Assembly: GCA_025774735.1 (NCBI GenBank)
Contig: JALGZU010000206.1
Span: 1-5,588 of the forward strand
Direction of reading: 5' to 3'
DNA from: a candidate division LCP-89 bacterium
GTDB lineage: Bacteria; Electryoneota; B3-LCP
Length of the DNA stretch: 5,588 nucleotides
In this document: in pieces, positions 1 to 5,383 of the stretch
Numbering within the stretch: the first letter of the stretch is position 1
How the letters are laid out: every line of letters begins with the position of its first letter
The notes under the pieces: generated by a model
What the model saw: the letters and a program-made list of their open reading frames with translations, nothing else
Databases searched by the model: none
What the model was told of the DNA's origin: nothing
Translations under genes and position numbers: made by a program

Positions 1-463
1 GGATACTATGGTGTACGTCACCGGGAGCCAGCAACCCCTGTTCGTGAATCCGGAAGACATTATCAGGGGCGCGGTGGTGACGATCAGGCTGGCGCCGTTC
101 TACAGCAAGAGACTACAACAGGAGAGTCTGCTGAAACTGGCGCCGATACTGATGAAGATGAACCCCTTTATCAACGTGAAGGAATTAAGCCTGGCGATAT
201 TAAGAAACGATGAATATATCGAAGAACCGTCGTTGATAATGCCGGACAATATACCGGATTACACGCCCCTGGATCTGATGAATCAACAACTACTATTTGG
301 TTTACGGGCGCAGATGATGCAGTCCATGATACCCGGGGGACAAGGCCAAAGCAATGTCGATATGGGGATAAAACAGCTACCCAGTCAACCGAAGGAGAAA
401 CCAGGTGTCTATAACTTCGACACTCTTAAAGAAATTGATGCGATCCAGGGCCCTATGGGATAG
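1..463 (+). CDS. Portal protein, C-terminal part (5' end outside window)
   Basis: The reading frame is open from the left edge (first full codon at base 2) to a TAG at 461-463, giving 153 visible residues. The first ATG at base 8 has no ribosome binding site in view and the frame continues upstream, so this is the tail of a longer gene. The opening residues (VYVTGSQQPLFVNPEDIIRG, then a beta-strand VVTIRLA) look like the late beta-rich region of phage portal proteins, followed by helices and a Gln/Met/Pro-rich flexible end. A portal is the dodecameric ring at one capsid vertex through which DNA is packaged. Its place just before scaffold and capsid genes supports the call. The homology is judged by eye; a different head protein ending is possible. 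The last 59 bases overlap the next gene in another frame. Confidence 0.68.
   Translation, partial: DTMVYVTGSQQPLFVNPEDIIRGAVVTIRLAPFYSKRLQQESLLKLAPILMKMNPFINVKELSLAILRNDEYIEEPSLIMPDNIPDYTPLDLMNQQLLFGLRAQMMQSMIPGGQGQSNVDMGIKQLPSQPKEKPGVYNFDTLKEIDAIQGPMG
392..397 (+). promoter_or_regulatory. Ribosome binding site deciding a GTG start
   Basis: AAGGAG lies 7 bases before the GTG at 405, inside the portal coding sequence. It favours the GTG start over the later in-frame ATG at 438, which has no comparable site ahead of it. Confidence 0.7.
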
Positions 464-764
464 GATCGGTCCGGAAGACATATTCGCCTTACCCCCCATT
501 TCATTGAAAAAGGAGTTCGAGGTCGATCCTGGTTATTTGGACGGCCTTCGGAACCTGAAGCACAACCAGGCTTATGCAGAGGCTATTCGATACAGGATAT
601 TGCTATACTATGAATTTCTGGAAAGAATTCCGAAAGGAGATGCTCATTACGACAGAAAAGCCATCAGCATAATCAGTTACATTCGAGCCCTGAAGTGGTG
701 CCTGAATGAACTTCCAAATCTACCAGAAAAAACCAAGAAGAAAAAACACGAGGAGACGGAATGA
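405..764 (+). CDS. Small helical protein of unknown function between portal and scaffold
   Basis: This 119-residue protein is not recognised. The GTG start at 405 is chosen because AAGGAG sits 7 bases upstream; an ATG start at 438 would drop 11 residues. The gene begins inside the portal gene in a different frame (59-base overlap) and its TGA overlaps the ATG of the next gene (ATGA at 761-764), so translation of the three genes is probably coupled. The sequence has a short basic amphipathic start, a middle likely to be mostly alpha-helical and rich in Tyr and Arg (about residues 50-105, with YRILLYYEFLERI as one helix), and a highly charged Lys/Glu tail (KTKKKKHEETE). There is no signal peptide or membrane segment. 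The position suggests a head assembly role such as a portal or scaffold partner, but this is inference from context only. Confidence 0.72.
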   Translation: MSITSTLLKKLMRSRALWDRIGPEDIFALPPISLKKEFEVDPGYLDGLRNLKHNQAYAEAIRYRILLYYEFLERIPKGDAHYDRKAISIISYIRALKWCLNELPNLPEKTKKKKHEETE

Positions 765-1735
765 GCAACGGCGACAAGGCAGTTGAAGCGGTAGCGGATG
801 CGATTGATGATGAATTGATCGAAAATGCTCCGACCGACGCCCCCCCGGATGCGAAACCGGACGAAACGGTGACAGAACCCCCCGAATCCGAGGAGACTGT
901 CAGCGATGACAAGCCCGAGGAGGAGCGACAAGGTGAAGACACCGATTCAGAAAAAGGTGATGAAAAAGACGAGTCTGCAGTAGAAGAGCCCAAGAAGGAG
1001 GAAACCGAAGAAATTGATCCTGAATCAATCGAAGATCCCGGGCTGAAAGCATACGTGCTGAATCTCCGGGAGAAAAGCGAGAAGGTTCAACAGGATTACG
1101 ATGAATTAAGAAAGCTCCAGGGCAAGCAGGCTCGCGAATTAGGCGTGGCGCGCGAAGTGGCCGCCAAGAACAGGGAGGATTTCAACGGCGAGATCGCCAA
1201 AATCAACAAAGAATCCCTGGAAACACAGGCTGCTCTTCTCGCAGAGGCTGAACAAGAGACGGATCCCCTGAAGAAAACCCAACTGCAAAATCAAGCAGAC
1301 AACGTCAAAGATGGGGCTTCCGCCGAAATCAGCAAACGCATTACGACCTTTGCTAACAGCCAGGAGAGCGCCTTTCTGCAGACTTCCAGTGAGGACGGGG
1401 TAGACTATACAGAAATCCAGCCCCAATTCGATGATTTCTGCAAAAGCCTGCAAACAGCCCCCGAGGTGGTCAAGATGAATCCGGCGATGATGTCGCGGCT
1501 CTATGAAATTATGTTGGGCTACGAGCGCGGACAAAAGGCGGATGAGATGATCAAGAAAGCCTATAACGAGGGCAAACTGGCCGCAGCAAGGGTTAAGAAT
1601 GCGTCTGCAGCGCCAGCAGACAGCAAATTAAAACCAGAGGAAAAAAAGCAACCCAAAGATGATCCCAGTGGAACCACCCCGGAAGAGGTGGATGCGATGT
1701 TGGGACCATCTACGGGGATGTCCTTCAAAGAATAA
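761..1735 (+). CDS. Putative capsid scaffolding protein
   Basis: This 324-residue protein starts at ATG 761, with GAGGAG five bases upstream. Residues about 18-95 are extremely acidic and rich in Pro, Ser and Thr, so probably disordered. Residues about 102-185 have a heptad-like, charged pattern typical of a long coiled coil (LREKSEKVQQDYDELRKLQ onward). A more globular helical part follows (about 190-275), then a Lys/Pro-rich linker and a short end, DAMLGPSTGMSFKE. Acidic start, coiled coil and location directly before the major capsid gene are the usual marks of phage scaffolds, which line the inside of the procapsid and leave before or during packaging. Scaffolds diverge quickly, so the call rests on composition and position. 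No protease motif (Ser-His or ClpP-like) is evident. Scaffold capsid-binding ends are often basic and helical; here that assignment is uncertain. Confidence 0.75.
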   Translation: MSNGDKAVEAVADAIDDELIENAPTDAPPDAKPDETVTEPPESEETVSDDKPEEERQGEDTDSEKGDEKDESAVEEPKKEETEEIDPESIEDPGLKAYVLNLREKSEKVQQDYDELRKLQGKQARELGVAREVAAKNREDFNGEIAKINKESLETQAALLAEAEQETDPLKKTQLQNQADNVKDGASAEISKRITTFANSQESAFLQTSSEDGVDYTEIQPQFDDFCKSLQTAPEVVKMNPAMMSRLYEIMLGYERGQKADEMIKKAYNEGKLAAARVKNASAAPADSKLKPEEKKQPKDDPSGTTPEEVDAMLGPSTGMSFKE

Positions 1736-1737
1736 CA

Positions 1738-1815
1738 GCCCAGCAAAAAATTAAAACACGCCCATTCTCCGGTGCGCTCGGCGTGTGCCACCGGGGGTGG
1801 GCTTTTTTGTTGGGC
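1738..1815 (+). terminator. Composite hairpin / probable intrinsic terminator before the capsid gene
   Basis: The core is GCCCA (1760-1764) pairing TGGGC (1798-1802), CCGGT (1769-1773) pairing ACCGG (1790-1794) and GCGC (1774-1777) pairing GTGC (1785-1788, one G-U), followed at once by six T (1803-1808): the form of a rho-independent terminator. In addition GCCCAGCAAAAAA (1738-1750) pairs with TTTTTTGTTGGGC (1803-1815) over 13 base pairs with one G-U. This extends the structure and gives a T run on the opposite strand too, so it could act in both directions. Bases 1751-1759 would bulge out. Alternatively it is an RNA processing or stability element of the capsid mRNA. Pairings were found by eye; folding energy was not computed. 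Confidence 0.68.
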
Positions 1816-1823
1816 GGCAAAAT

Positions 1824-1829
1824 AAGGAG
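1824..1829 (+). promoter_or_regulatory. Ribosome binding site of the capsid gene
   Basis: AAGGAG lies 9 bases before ATG 1839 and 8 bases after the end of the long hairpin. It fixes the start at 1839, not at the in-frame GTG at 1785, which lies within the hairpin and has no ribosome binding site. Confidence 0.85.
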
Positions 1830-1838
1830 ATTAAATCT

Positions 1839-3116
1839 ATGGGATACCAAGAAGGTCCATTCCTCACAACCACACTGGCCAGCGAGCAGCGAAAGTACAG
1901 TCTGTCCGACAAGTTACAGATGTCGGCCAGACGGCTGGCTCCGCTCACCACCATCCTGGTAGGTGAATTTCGGAAAGTGAAGAAGGGGGATGCAGAATAT
2001 AAAACGCTGGGCGACCGTGAACCGACCATGAGCGGTGTTTTGACGGGTTCCAGCGGCGGGGCAGCCGCGACGCTCACCACCACAATAGCGGAAATCCGCA
2101 TCGTGGGCGGTGGCAATTACCTGAAGGTGGGTGATGTTATCGCGGTTGACAAGTACGCTACCAACAACAGCAACACAAACAAACAGTCTCACCCGGAAAA
2201 TATGCGGATTACCAGTGTGATTGACACGAATACTTTCGGCGTGACCCGTAATATCGAAGCGGTGGGGACTTCAACCTACAACGTGTCGAATTCAGCAGCC
2301 GGCAATACGCTGCCCTGGCAGTTGCTTTCTTCTGCAATGGCAGAGAATGCCGATCCTCGCAATGCCAAGCAGTATTCCGTTTACAGCGATAAAAACTACA
2401 TCCAGTCCGAACAGGAGACGTTCGAGATCTCCGACATCCAGGAAATGACCGATCATTTCGGGCCGGACGAACTGACCCGGAACCAGAAAATCGCCCTGGT
2501 GCTGCTGAACCGAAAGGTTGAATCGGCACTGCTCTACGGTGTCCGTTCCGAAAACTTCGTGGACGGCAAGCCGCTGCGCACAACCGGAGGCGCCCTCTGG
2601 CATCTCGACCGGGCGGTGAGCGACCTGAGTACTCAGGCTTATGCTGCCGCATACGATCTGGTGACCGGTGATAACAGTTCACGCATCTGGCGTCCGGGTG
2701 GGGAATTCAATGCCAACCGCTTCGAGAAGTTCGTCACCGAAACATTCATCATGGGTTCCGACACTCGCCTGGGCGTTCACGGCAAGGACTTCCTGCGCAT
2801 TTTGAAGGCGGAATATGAAAATCAGATCCGCCTGGAGCGCAAGGAGACCACCTACGGCGTGACGGTAAATGAGTACGAGACCCAGGGCAAGCTGATTCGG
2901 TTCGTTGAAGATCCCGAAATGGATGTGATGGGACCGCGTGACCTGCTCTGCTTCGACCTGGATAACATCGAATTCAACCACATGAAAGACATCCACAAGA
3001 GGTCGATCGCTTCCGAGCGCGGCAAGAAGGGTGAATGGCTGACCTACTTCGGATTCAGCATGCACGCCCAGAACACGCATTCTGCCATCCTGGGCATGGA
3101 TGACATAGCACTATAA
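1839..3116 (+). CDS. Major capsid protein, probable SU10/DUF5309-like HK97 fold
   Basis: This 425-residue protein forms the head shell in many copies. The start is ATG 1839, supported by AAGGAG; the frame continues upstream to a GTG inside the hairpin, which adds unlikely residues. The N-terminal part has MSARRLAPLTTILVG (about 28-42) and AEYKTLGDREPT, matching the pattern seen near the start of SU10/DUF5309-type capsid proteins. Next comes a beta-rich inserted region with VGDVIAVD (97-104), an Asn/Thr-rich loop (108-116) and MRITSVID...GVTRNI (122-139). NYIQSEQETFEISD (186-199) and a long helix ELTRNQKIALVLLNRKVESALLYG (211-234) are the best family marks: a beta-strand after NY(T/I)Q, then the helix with Glu and a final G. 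The end is beta-strand-rich (WLTYFGFSMHAQN, from 400). Position after the scaffold agrees. The family name is by eye; the role is more certain than the exact family. Confidence 0.88.
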   Translation: MGYQEGPFLTTTLASEQRKYSLSDKLQMSARRLAPLTTILVGEFRKVKKGDAEYKTLGDREPTMSGVLTGSSGGAAATLTTTIAEIRIVGGGNYLKVGDVIAVDKYATNNSNTNKQSHPENMRITSVIDTNTFGVTRNIEAVGTSTYNVSNSAAGNTLPWQLLSSAMAENADPRNAKQYSVYSDKNYIQSEQETFEISDIQEMTDHFGPDELTRNQKIALVLLNRKVESALLYGVRSENFVDGKPLRTTGGALWHLDRAVSDLSTQAYAAAYDLVTGDNSSRIWRPGGEFNANRFEKFVTETFIMGSDTRLGVHGKDFLRILKAEYENQIRLERKETTYGVTVNEYETQGKLIRFVEDPEMDVMGPRDLLCFDLDNIEFNHMKDIHKRSIASERGKKGEWLTYFGFSMHAQNTHSAILGMDDIAL

Positions 3117-3120
3117 CGGG

Positions 3121-3126
3121 AGGAGG
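3121..3126 (+). promoter_or_regulatory. Strong ribosome binding site of the beta-helix gene
   Basis: AGGAGG followed by T gives seven bases complementary to the 16S rRNA end, 8 bases before ATG 3135. It lies in the 18-base gap after the capsid gene stop and suggests high translation. Confidence 0.85.
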
Positions 3127-3134
3127 TTAAAGAT

Positions 3135-4115
3135 ATGCCACTAATCAAAAGTAAAGGCTACAACTGGCTGAATGACCTCGACGTGCAGATCCTCACTTCG
3201 CTGGGGCTGATCGGTTACGCCTGGTACGACTCCCATGTGTTCTATGTCAACGCTGACACCACCAAAGGGAAGGCGAGACCATCGCACAGCGGGCAGCACT
3301 TCGAGGCACCGCTTCTAACGGTCGGGGATGCCTTGGAGAACGTGGAAACAGGGCGAGGTGATATCATTCTACTTCAACCTTCGGCTACGAACTTCACCGA
3401 AGGGGACGTTTCCATAGCAAAAACCGACATCGTTATAGCGGGTATGGTGCCGGCCAACAGAGGCAGGATCATCTTCAAACCGACCACCGATCCGACTACT
3501 GCGATGTTTATTGGCGCCAATACGTCGAATCGCATCACACTGAAGAACATACAATTCAACGGTGCGGGTGATGGTGGAAATGACGTTAAGGCATTCGCGG
3601 TAGCGGGATTGGCCGATTATGTTGATGGCTTCACCATCGAGGGCTGCAGATTCGTGCTGTGCGGTACTGGCATCTCAACATCCAATGCCGGAAGTGCCTG
3701 TGATTGGTTGATAAGGGACAATACCTTTATCAACTGTGATAACGGCATTCTGGGATACTTGCATCATGGCGAGATTGTCGGGAACAAAATGCTCAAAACG
3801 CTTACCACCGCGCTCACGGTTGGCATTTCCCTGCTTGACGCTACCACAGTTGCTGACAGTGATGGCTGCCTGGTTCACCATAACACCATTCTCGGCGGCA
3901 TTGAAGGCACTACACCTATGGCTGATGGCATTATCGTGGCCGCAGCCTGCTATGGTGTTGGTGTATGGGATAACAAGGTTGCGGGCTGTACCACAAATAT
4001 CACCGTAACGGATAATACAGCAGCCGCTCACGCTATCTTCAACATAACGGGTGACGGTCGTGAAGGTGGTGGTGAATGGGCTAACGCTGAAACCTACCTG
4101 CACGCAATCGCATAA
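3135..4115 (+). CDS. Parallel beta-helix protein, candidate capsid decoration or head spike
   Basis: This 326-residue protein starts at ATG 3135. After an N-terminal region (about 1-45, partly hydrophobic, ending HVFYVNAD), APLLTVGDAL (58-67) and GRGDIILLQP (73-82) form the cap and first strands usual in pectate-lyase-like right-handed beta-helices. Repeating coils with a strand, then N or C, x, and a hydrophobic residue are visible: ITLKNIQF (134-141), FTIEGCRF (166-173), WLIRDNTF (191-198), GEIVGNKM (212-219), CLVHHNTI (245-252) and VGVWDNKV (275-282), spaced about 20 to 35 residues apart. There is no signal peptide, and no catalytic site could be assigned. Beta-helix proteins in phages are often tailspikes, encoded with tail genes. 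This one sits 18 bases after the major capsid gene, where decoration proteins are often found, which suggests a head surface protein. A receptor-binding or enzyme role is the alternative. Confidence 0.78.
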   Translation: MPLIKSKGYNWLNDLDVQILTSLGLIGYAWYDSHVFYVNADTTKGKARPSHSGQHFEAPLLTVGDALENVETGRGDIILLQPSATNFTEGDVSIAKTDIVIAGMVPANRGRIIFKPTTDPTTAMFIGANTSNRITLKNIQFNGAGDGGNDVKAFAVAGLADYVDGFTIEGCRFVLCGTGISTSNAGSACDWLIRDNTFINCDNGILGYLHHGEIVGNKMLKTLTTALTVGISLLDATTVADSDGCLVHHNTILGGIEGTTPMADGIIVAAACYGVGVWDNKVAGCTTNITVTDNTAAAHAIFNITGDGREGGGEWANAETYLHAIA

Positions 4116-4121
4116 AGGAGG
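4115..4121 (+). promoter_or_regulatory. Strong ribosome binding site of the 39-residue gene
   Basis: AAGGAGG overlaps the last base of the beta-helix stop codon and lies 8 bases before ATG 4130. This near-perfect site is the main support for the short gene that follows. Confidence 0.75.
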
Positions 4122-4129
4122 ACAAAAAA

Positions 4130-4249
4130 ATGGCAGAACCCATGAGCGTAGAGAAGTTTTGCAAGCAGAAACACTCTGTGCGCCAAAAGGAAATTTACAA
4201 GCTCCTGGTGAAGATACTGGGGCTACTCGAAAAGAAAAAGGAGAAATAA
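4130..4249 (+). CDS. 39-residue basic mini-protein, unknown function
   Basis: ATG 4130 to TAA 4249 encodes 39 residues beginning MAEPMSVEKFCKQKHSVRQK. It fills the gap between the beta-helix gene (14 bases before) and the next gene (3 bases after) almost exactly, and has one of the strongest ribosome binding sites in the window. Its own end (AAGGAG at 4238-4243) carries the ribosome binding site of the next gene. After about ten residues the peptide is probably one amphipathic helix (about 18-36, with leucines in KLLVKILGLLEKKKEK), rich in Lys, with one Cys at 11. No family is recognised. The helix could bind a capsid surface, nucleic acid or a partner protein, but the sequence does not decide this. 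A longer overlapping frame (4051-4293) has no such start site and runs across the neighbouring genes, so it is not preferred. Confidence 0.7.
   Translation: MAEPMSVEKFCKQKHSVRQKEIYKLLVKILGLLEKKKEK
4238..4243 (+). promoter_or_regulatory. Ribosome binding site inside the end of the mini-gene
   Basis: AAGGAG lies 9 bases before ATG 4253 and is read as part of the Lys-rich tail of the 39-residue protein, so the two genes are probably translated in succession. Confidence 0.75.
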
Positions 4250-4252
4250 AAT

Positions 4253-4606
4253 ATGACTGCTCTCGCTTCACAATTCCCCTCCCCGGGATATAAAAAGCAG
4301 ATCCCAGACCGACTCAGGGAAGCGCAGCCGGAAGATGATTTAATCCTCTACGGCAAGGCTACCTTCGGAGCGACTGACACGGCAGGAGAACTGGATTGCC
4401 CTATGGATCTCGTGAAATTCTTCAGTGGGACCTGCCTGGGCGCAACCCAGACAACTGCGGGGGAATACACAGTGACGACCGATGGCGTGGTTACCAGTTC
4501 AGCCATTACGGTCTGCCGGCAGGGTCATGTAGATGATGCCAATCAATTCTACTACATGGTCATTGGCAAGCCCTTGACGGCGACCACTGCAGCCGGGTCG
4601 TTGTAA
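4253..4606 (+). CDS. Small beta-rich virion-type protein, possible decoration protein
   Basis: This 117-residue protein starts at ATG 4253, 3 bases after the preceding stop. Residues 1-30 are polar and Pro-containing (PSPGYKKQIPDRLREAQPEDD). The rest is rich in Gly, Ala, Thr and Val with alternating beta-strand patterns: LILYGKATFGA, EYTVTTDGVVTSSAITVCRQG (the last twelve being 80-91) and FYYMVIGKPLTA (99-110). There is no signal peptide or membrane segment. The composition resembles small structural proteins of phage heads or fibres. With the upstream genes it forms a tightly spaced unit led by the capsid gene, and the unit is closed by a hairpin 8 bases downstream. A head decoration or minor capsid role fits, but the family is not recognised. 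It could also be a neck component. Confidence 0.8.
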   Translation: MTALASQFPSPGYKKQIPDRLREAQPEDDLILYGKATFGATDTAGELDCPMDLVKFFSGTCLGATQTTAGEYTVTTDGVVTSSAITVCRQGHVDDANQFYYMVIGKPLTATTAAGSL

Positions 4607-4614
4607 AATAACAC

Positions 4615-4642
4615 TCAGGGTGTCCCTGCGGGGGCACCCTGA
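4615..4642 (+). other. Strong intergenic stem-loop without a U tract
   Basis: TCAGGGTGTCCC (4615-4626) pairs with GGGGCACCCTGA (4631-4642) in 12 base pairs, one of them G-U, around the loop TGCG. It starts 8 bases after the stop of the 117-residue protein gene. No run of T follows on the + strand, so it is not a classic intrinsic terminator. It could protect the 3' end of the capsid-block mRNA, slow the polymerase, or serve as a processing site that lowers expression of the neck genes beyond it. Confidence 0.7.
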
Positions 4643-4663
4643 AACCCATTATAGGATAAGATT

Positions 4664-5383
4664 ATGCCTGATCTCACTGACATGGTAGCCAGGTTGAGTT
4701 ATGATCGAGGCGCTACATTGGGAACCAATACCAGTCCGACCGAGACAGAGGCTATCGCCTGGTTGAATGACGGCACGAAGGTGATTGCATCTCTCCTTTG
4801 TCCGCAGATGCTGCCGGGGCATAAAAGTACTCCGGGCAGGCTGGATAAGATTCAAGGCTTGATCGAGAGCAAGGAGCTTGTCAATGGGGTTGATACTGCG
4901 GTCGTGACGCTCGGCAATGCGGACCTACCCAGCGATCCGTCTCTGGCGGCTCCTGAATACCCGATACTGTATTACAAAACAATCGAATTCAGTGCGGGTG
5001 CTGCCGCCTACAAGCCCGCCCGCCTGGTCAGCCTTATGGAAGTCCTGGAGGACTATCAGCGTTCGACCTATATCGCTACGGCGGCGAGGCCGATCTGCGC
5101 CTTCGGTGACGGTGTGATGGTTTATTCTCCATCCGGGGGATCGATTGACAGGGTGAAATACACCTTTGTCGAGGAGCCGACTGCAATGGTTAAAACGTCG
5201 GCGGAAGCGTTCCCCCTATCGAAAGACCTGATGATTCCCACCACTCACTATGCCCGTTACATGATGTGGGATCAGAAGGAACGCAATAGCACTCAGGCAC
5301 AGCGGGCTTACGGGATGTTCTCATATATTATGAGTCGGTTGACGGGATTTTCACAGGAGATGATAGATAATGCCGTATCCTAA
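4664..5383 (+). CDS. Head-tail adaptor (connector)-like protein
   Basis: This 239-residue protein starts at ATG 4664 with only a weak AGGA 7 bases upstream, in contrast with the strong sites of the capsid block. The N-terminal helices include EAIAWLNDGTKVIASLL (29-45), like the W(I/L)N(D/E)A..KI pattern at the start of phage adaptor and tail-tubular-A-like neck proteins. A middle beta-rich portion follows (VDTAVVTLGNADLPSDP, then FGDGVMVYSPSGG and VKYTFVEEPTAM), and then a helical end (LSKDLMIPTTHYARYMMW onward), where the usual order is a beta core, a P-x-L-P-type stretch and a closing helix. Such proteins form a ring beneath the portal that closes the filled head and receives the tail. The place after the capsid genes and before a second adaptor-like gene agrees. 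Its last 14 bases overlap the next gene. The exact family is unverified. Confidence 0.7.
   Translation: MPDLTDMVARLSYDRGATLGTNTSPTETEAIAWLNDGTKVIASLLCPQMLPGHKSTPGRLDKIQGLIESKELVNGVDTAVVTLGNADLPSDPSLAAPEYPILYYKTIEFSAGAAAYKPARLVSLMEVLEDYQRSTYIATAARPICAFGDGVMVYSPSGGSIDRVKYTFVEEPTAMVKTSAEAFPLSKDLMIPTTHYARYMMWDQKERNSTQAQRAYGMFSYIMSRLTGFSQEMIDNAVS

Noticed and set aside
840..846. Run of seven C forming a C CCC CCG slippery heptamer in the scaffold gene
   Set aside because: A -1 shift would hit TGA at 907-909, giving only a short product, and no downstream stimulating structure was noticed.
673..993. Ser-rich - strand frame
   Set aside because: It is the mirror of the acidic, repetitive-composition start of the scaffold; Ser/Val richness is an artefact of reversed Glu/Asp codons.
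1807..1836. Promoter-like TTGTTG and TTAAAT with an 18-base spacer before the capsid gene
   Set aside because: Transcription would begin at about the start codon, leaving the ribosome binding site out of the mRNA.
1785..1838. Upstream GTG start extending the capsid protein by 18 residues
   Set aside because: It lies in the terminator hairpin, has no ribosome binding site, and the ATG at 1839 has a well-placed AAGGAG.
2209..2682. 157-residue open frame on the - strand
   Set aside because: It is antisense to the conserved part of the capsid gene, with Arg/Cys-rich composition typical of a reversed frame.
3135..4115. Calling the beta-helix protein a tailspike depolymerase
   Set aside because: No catalytic residues or head-binding tailspike domain could be recognised, and the gene lies with head genes, not tail genes.
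3675..4271. 198-residue open frame on the - strand
   Set aside because: It runs antisense across the beta-helix, mini-protein and next gene starts, has Cys/Ser/Phe-rich nonsense-like composition, and no ribosome binding site was identified.
4051..4293. 80-residue + strand frame overlapping the mini-gene
   Set aside because: It straddles two gene junctions, would destroy the clean spacing of the mini-gene, and no ribosome binding site was identified.
4601..4656. TTGTAA and TATAGG as a promoter for the adaptor gene
   Set aside because: The elements are over 40 bases apart and a stable hairpin lies between them.
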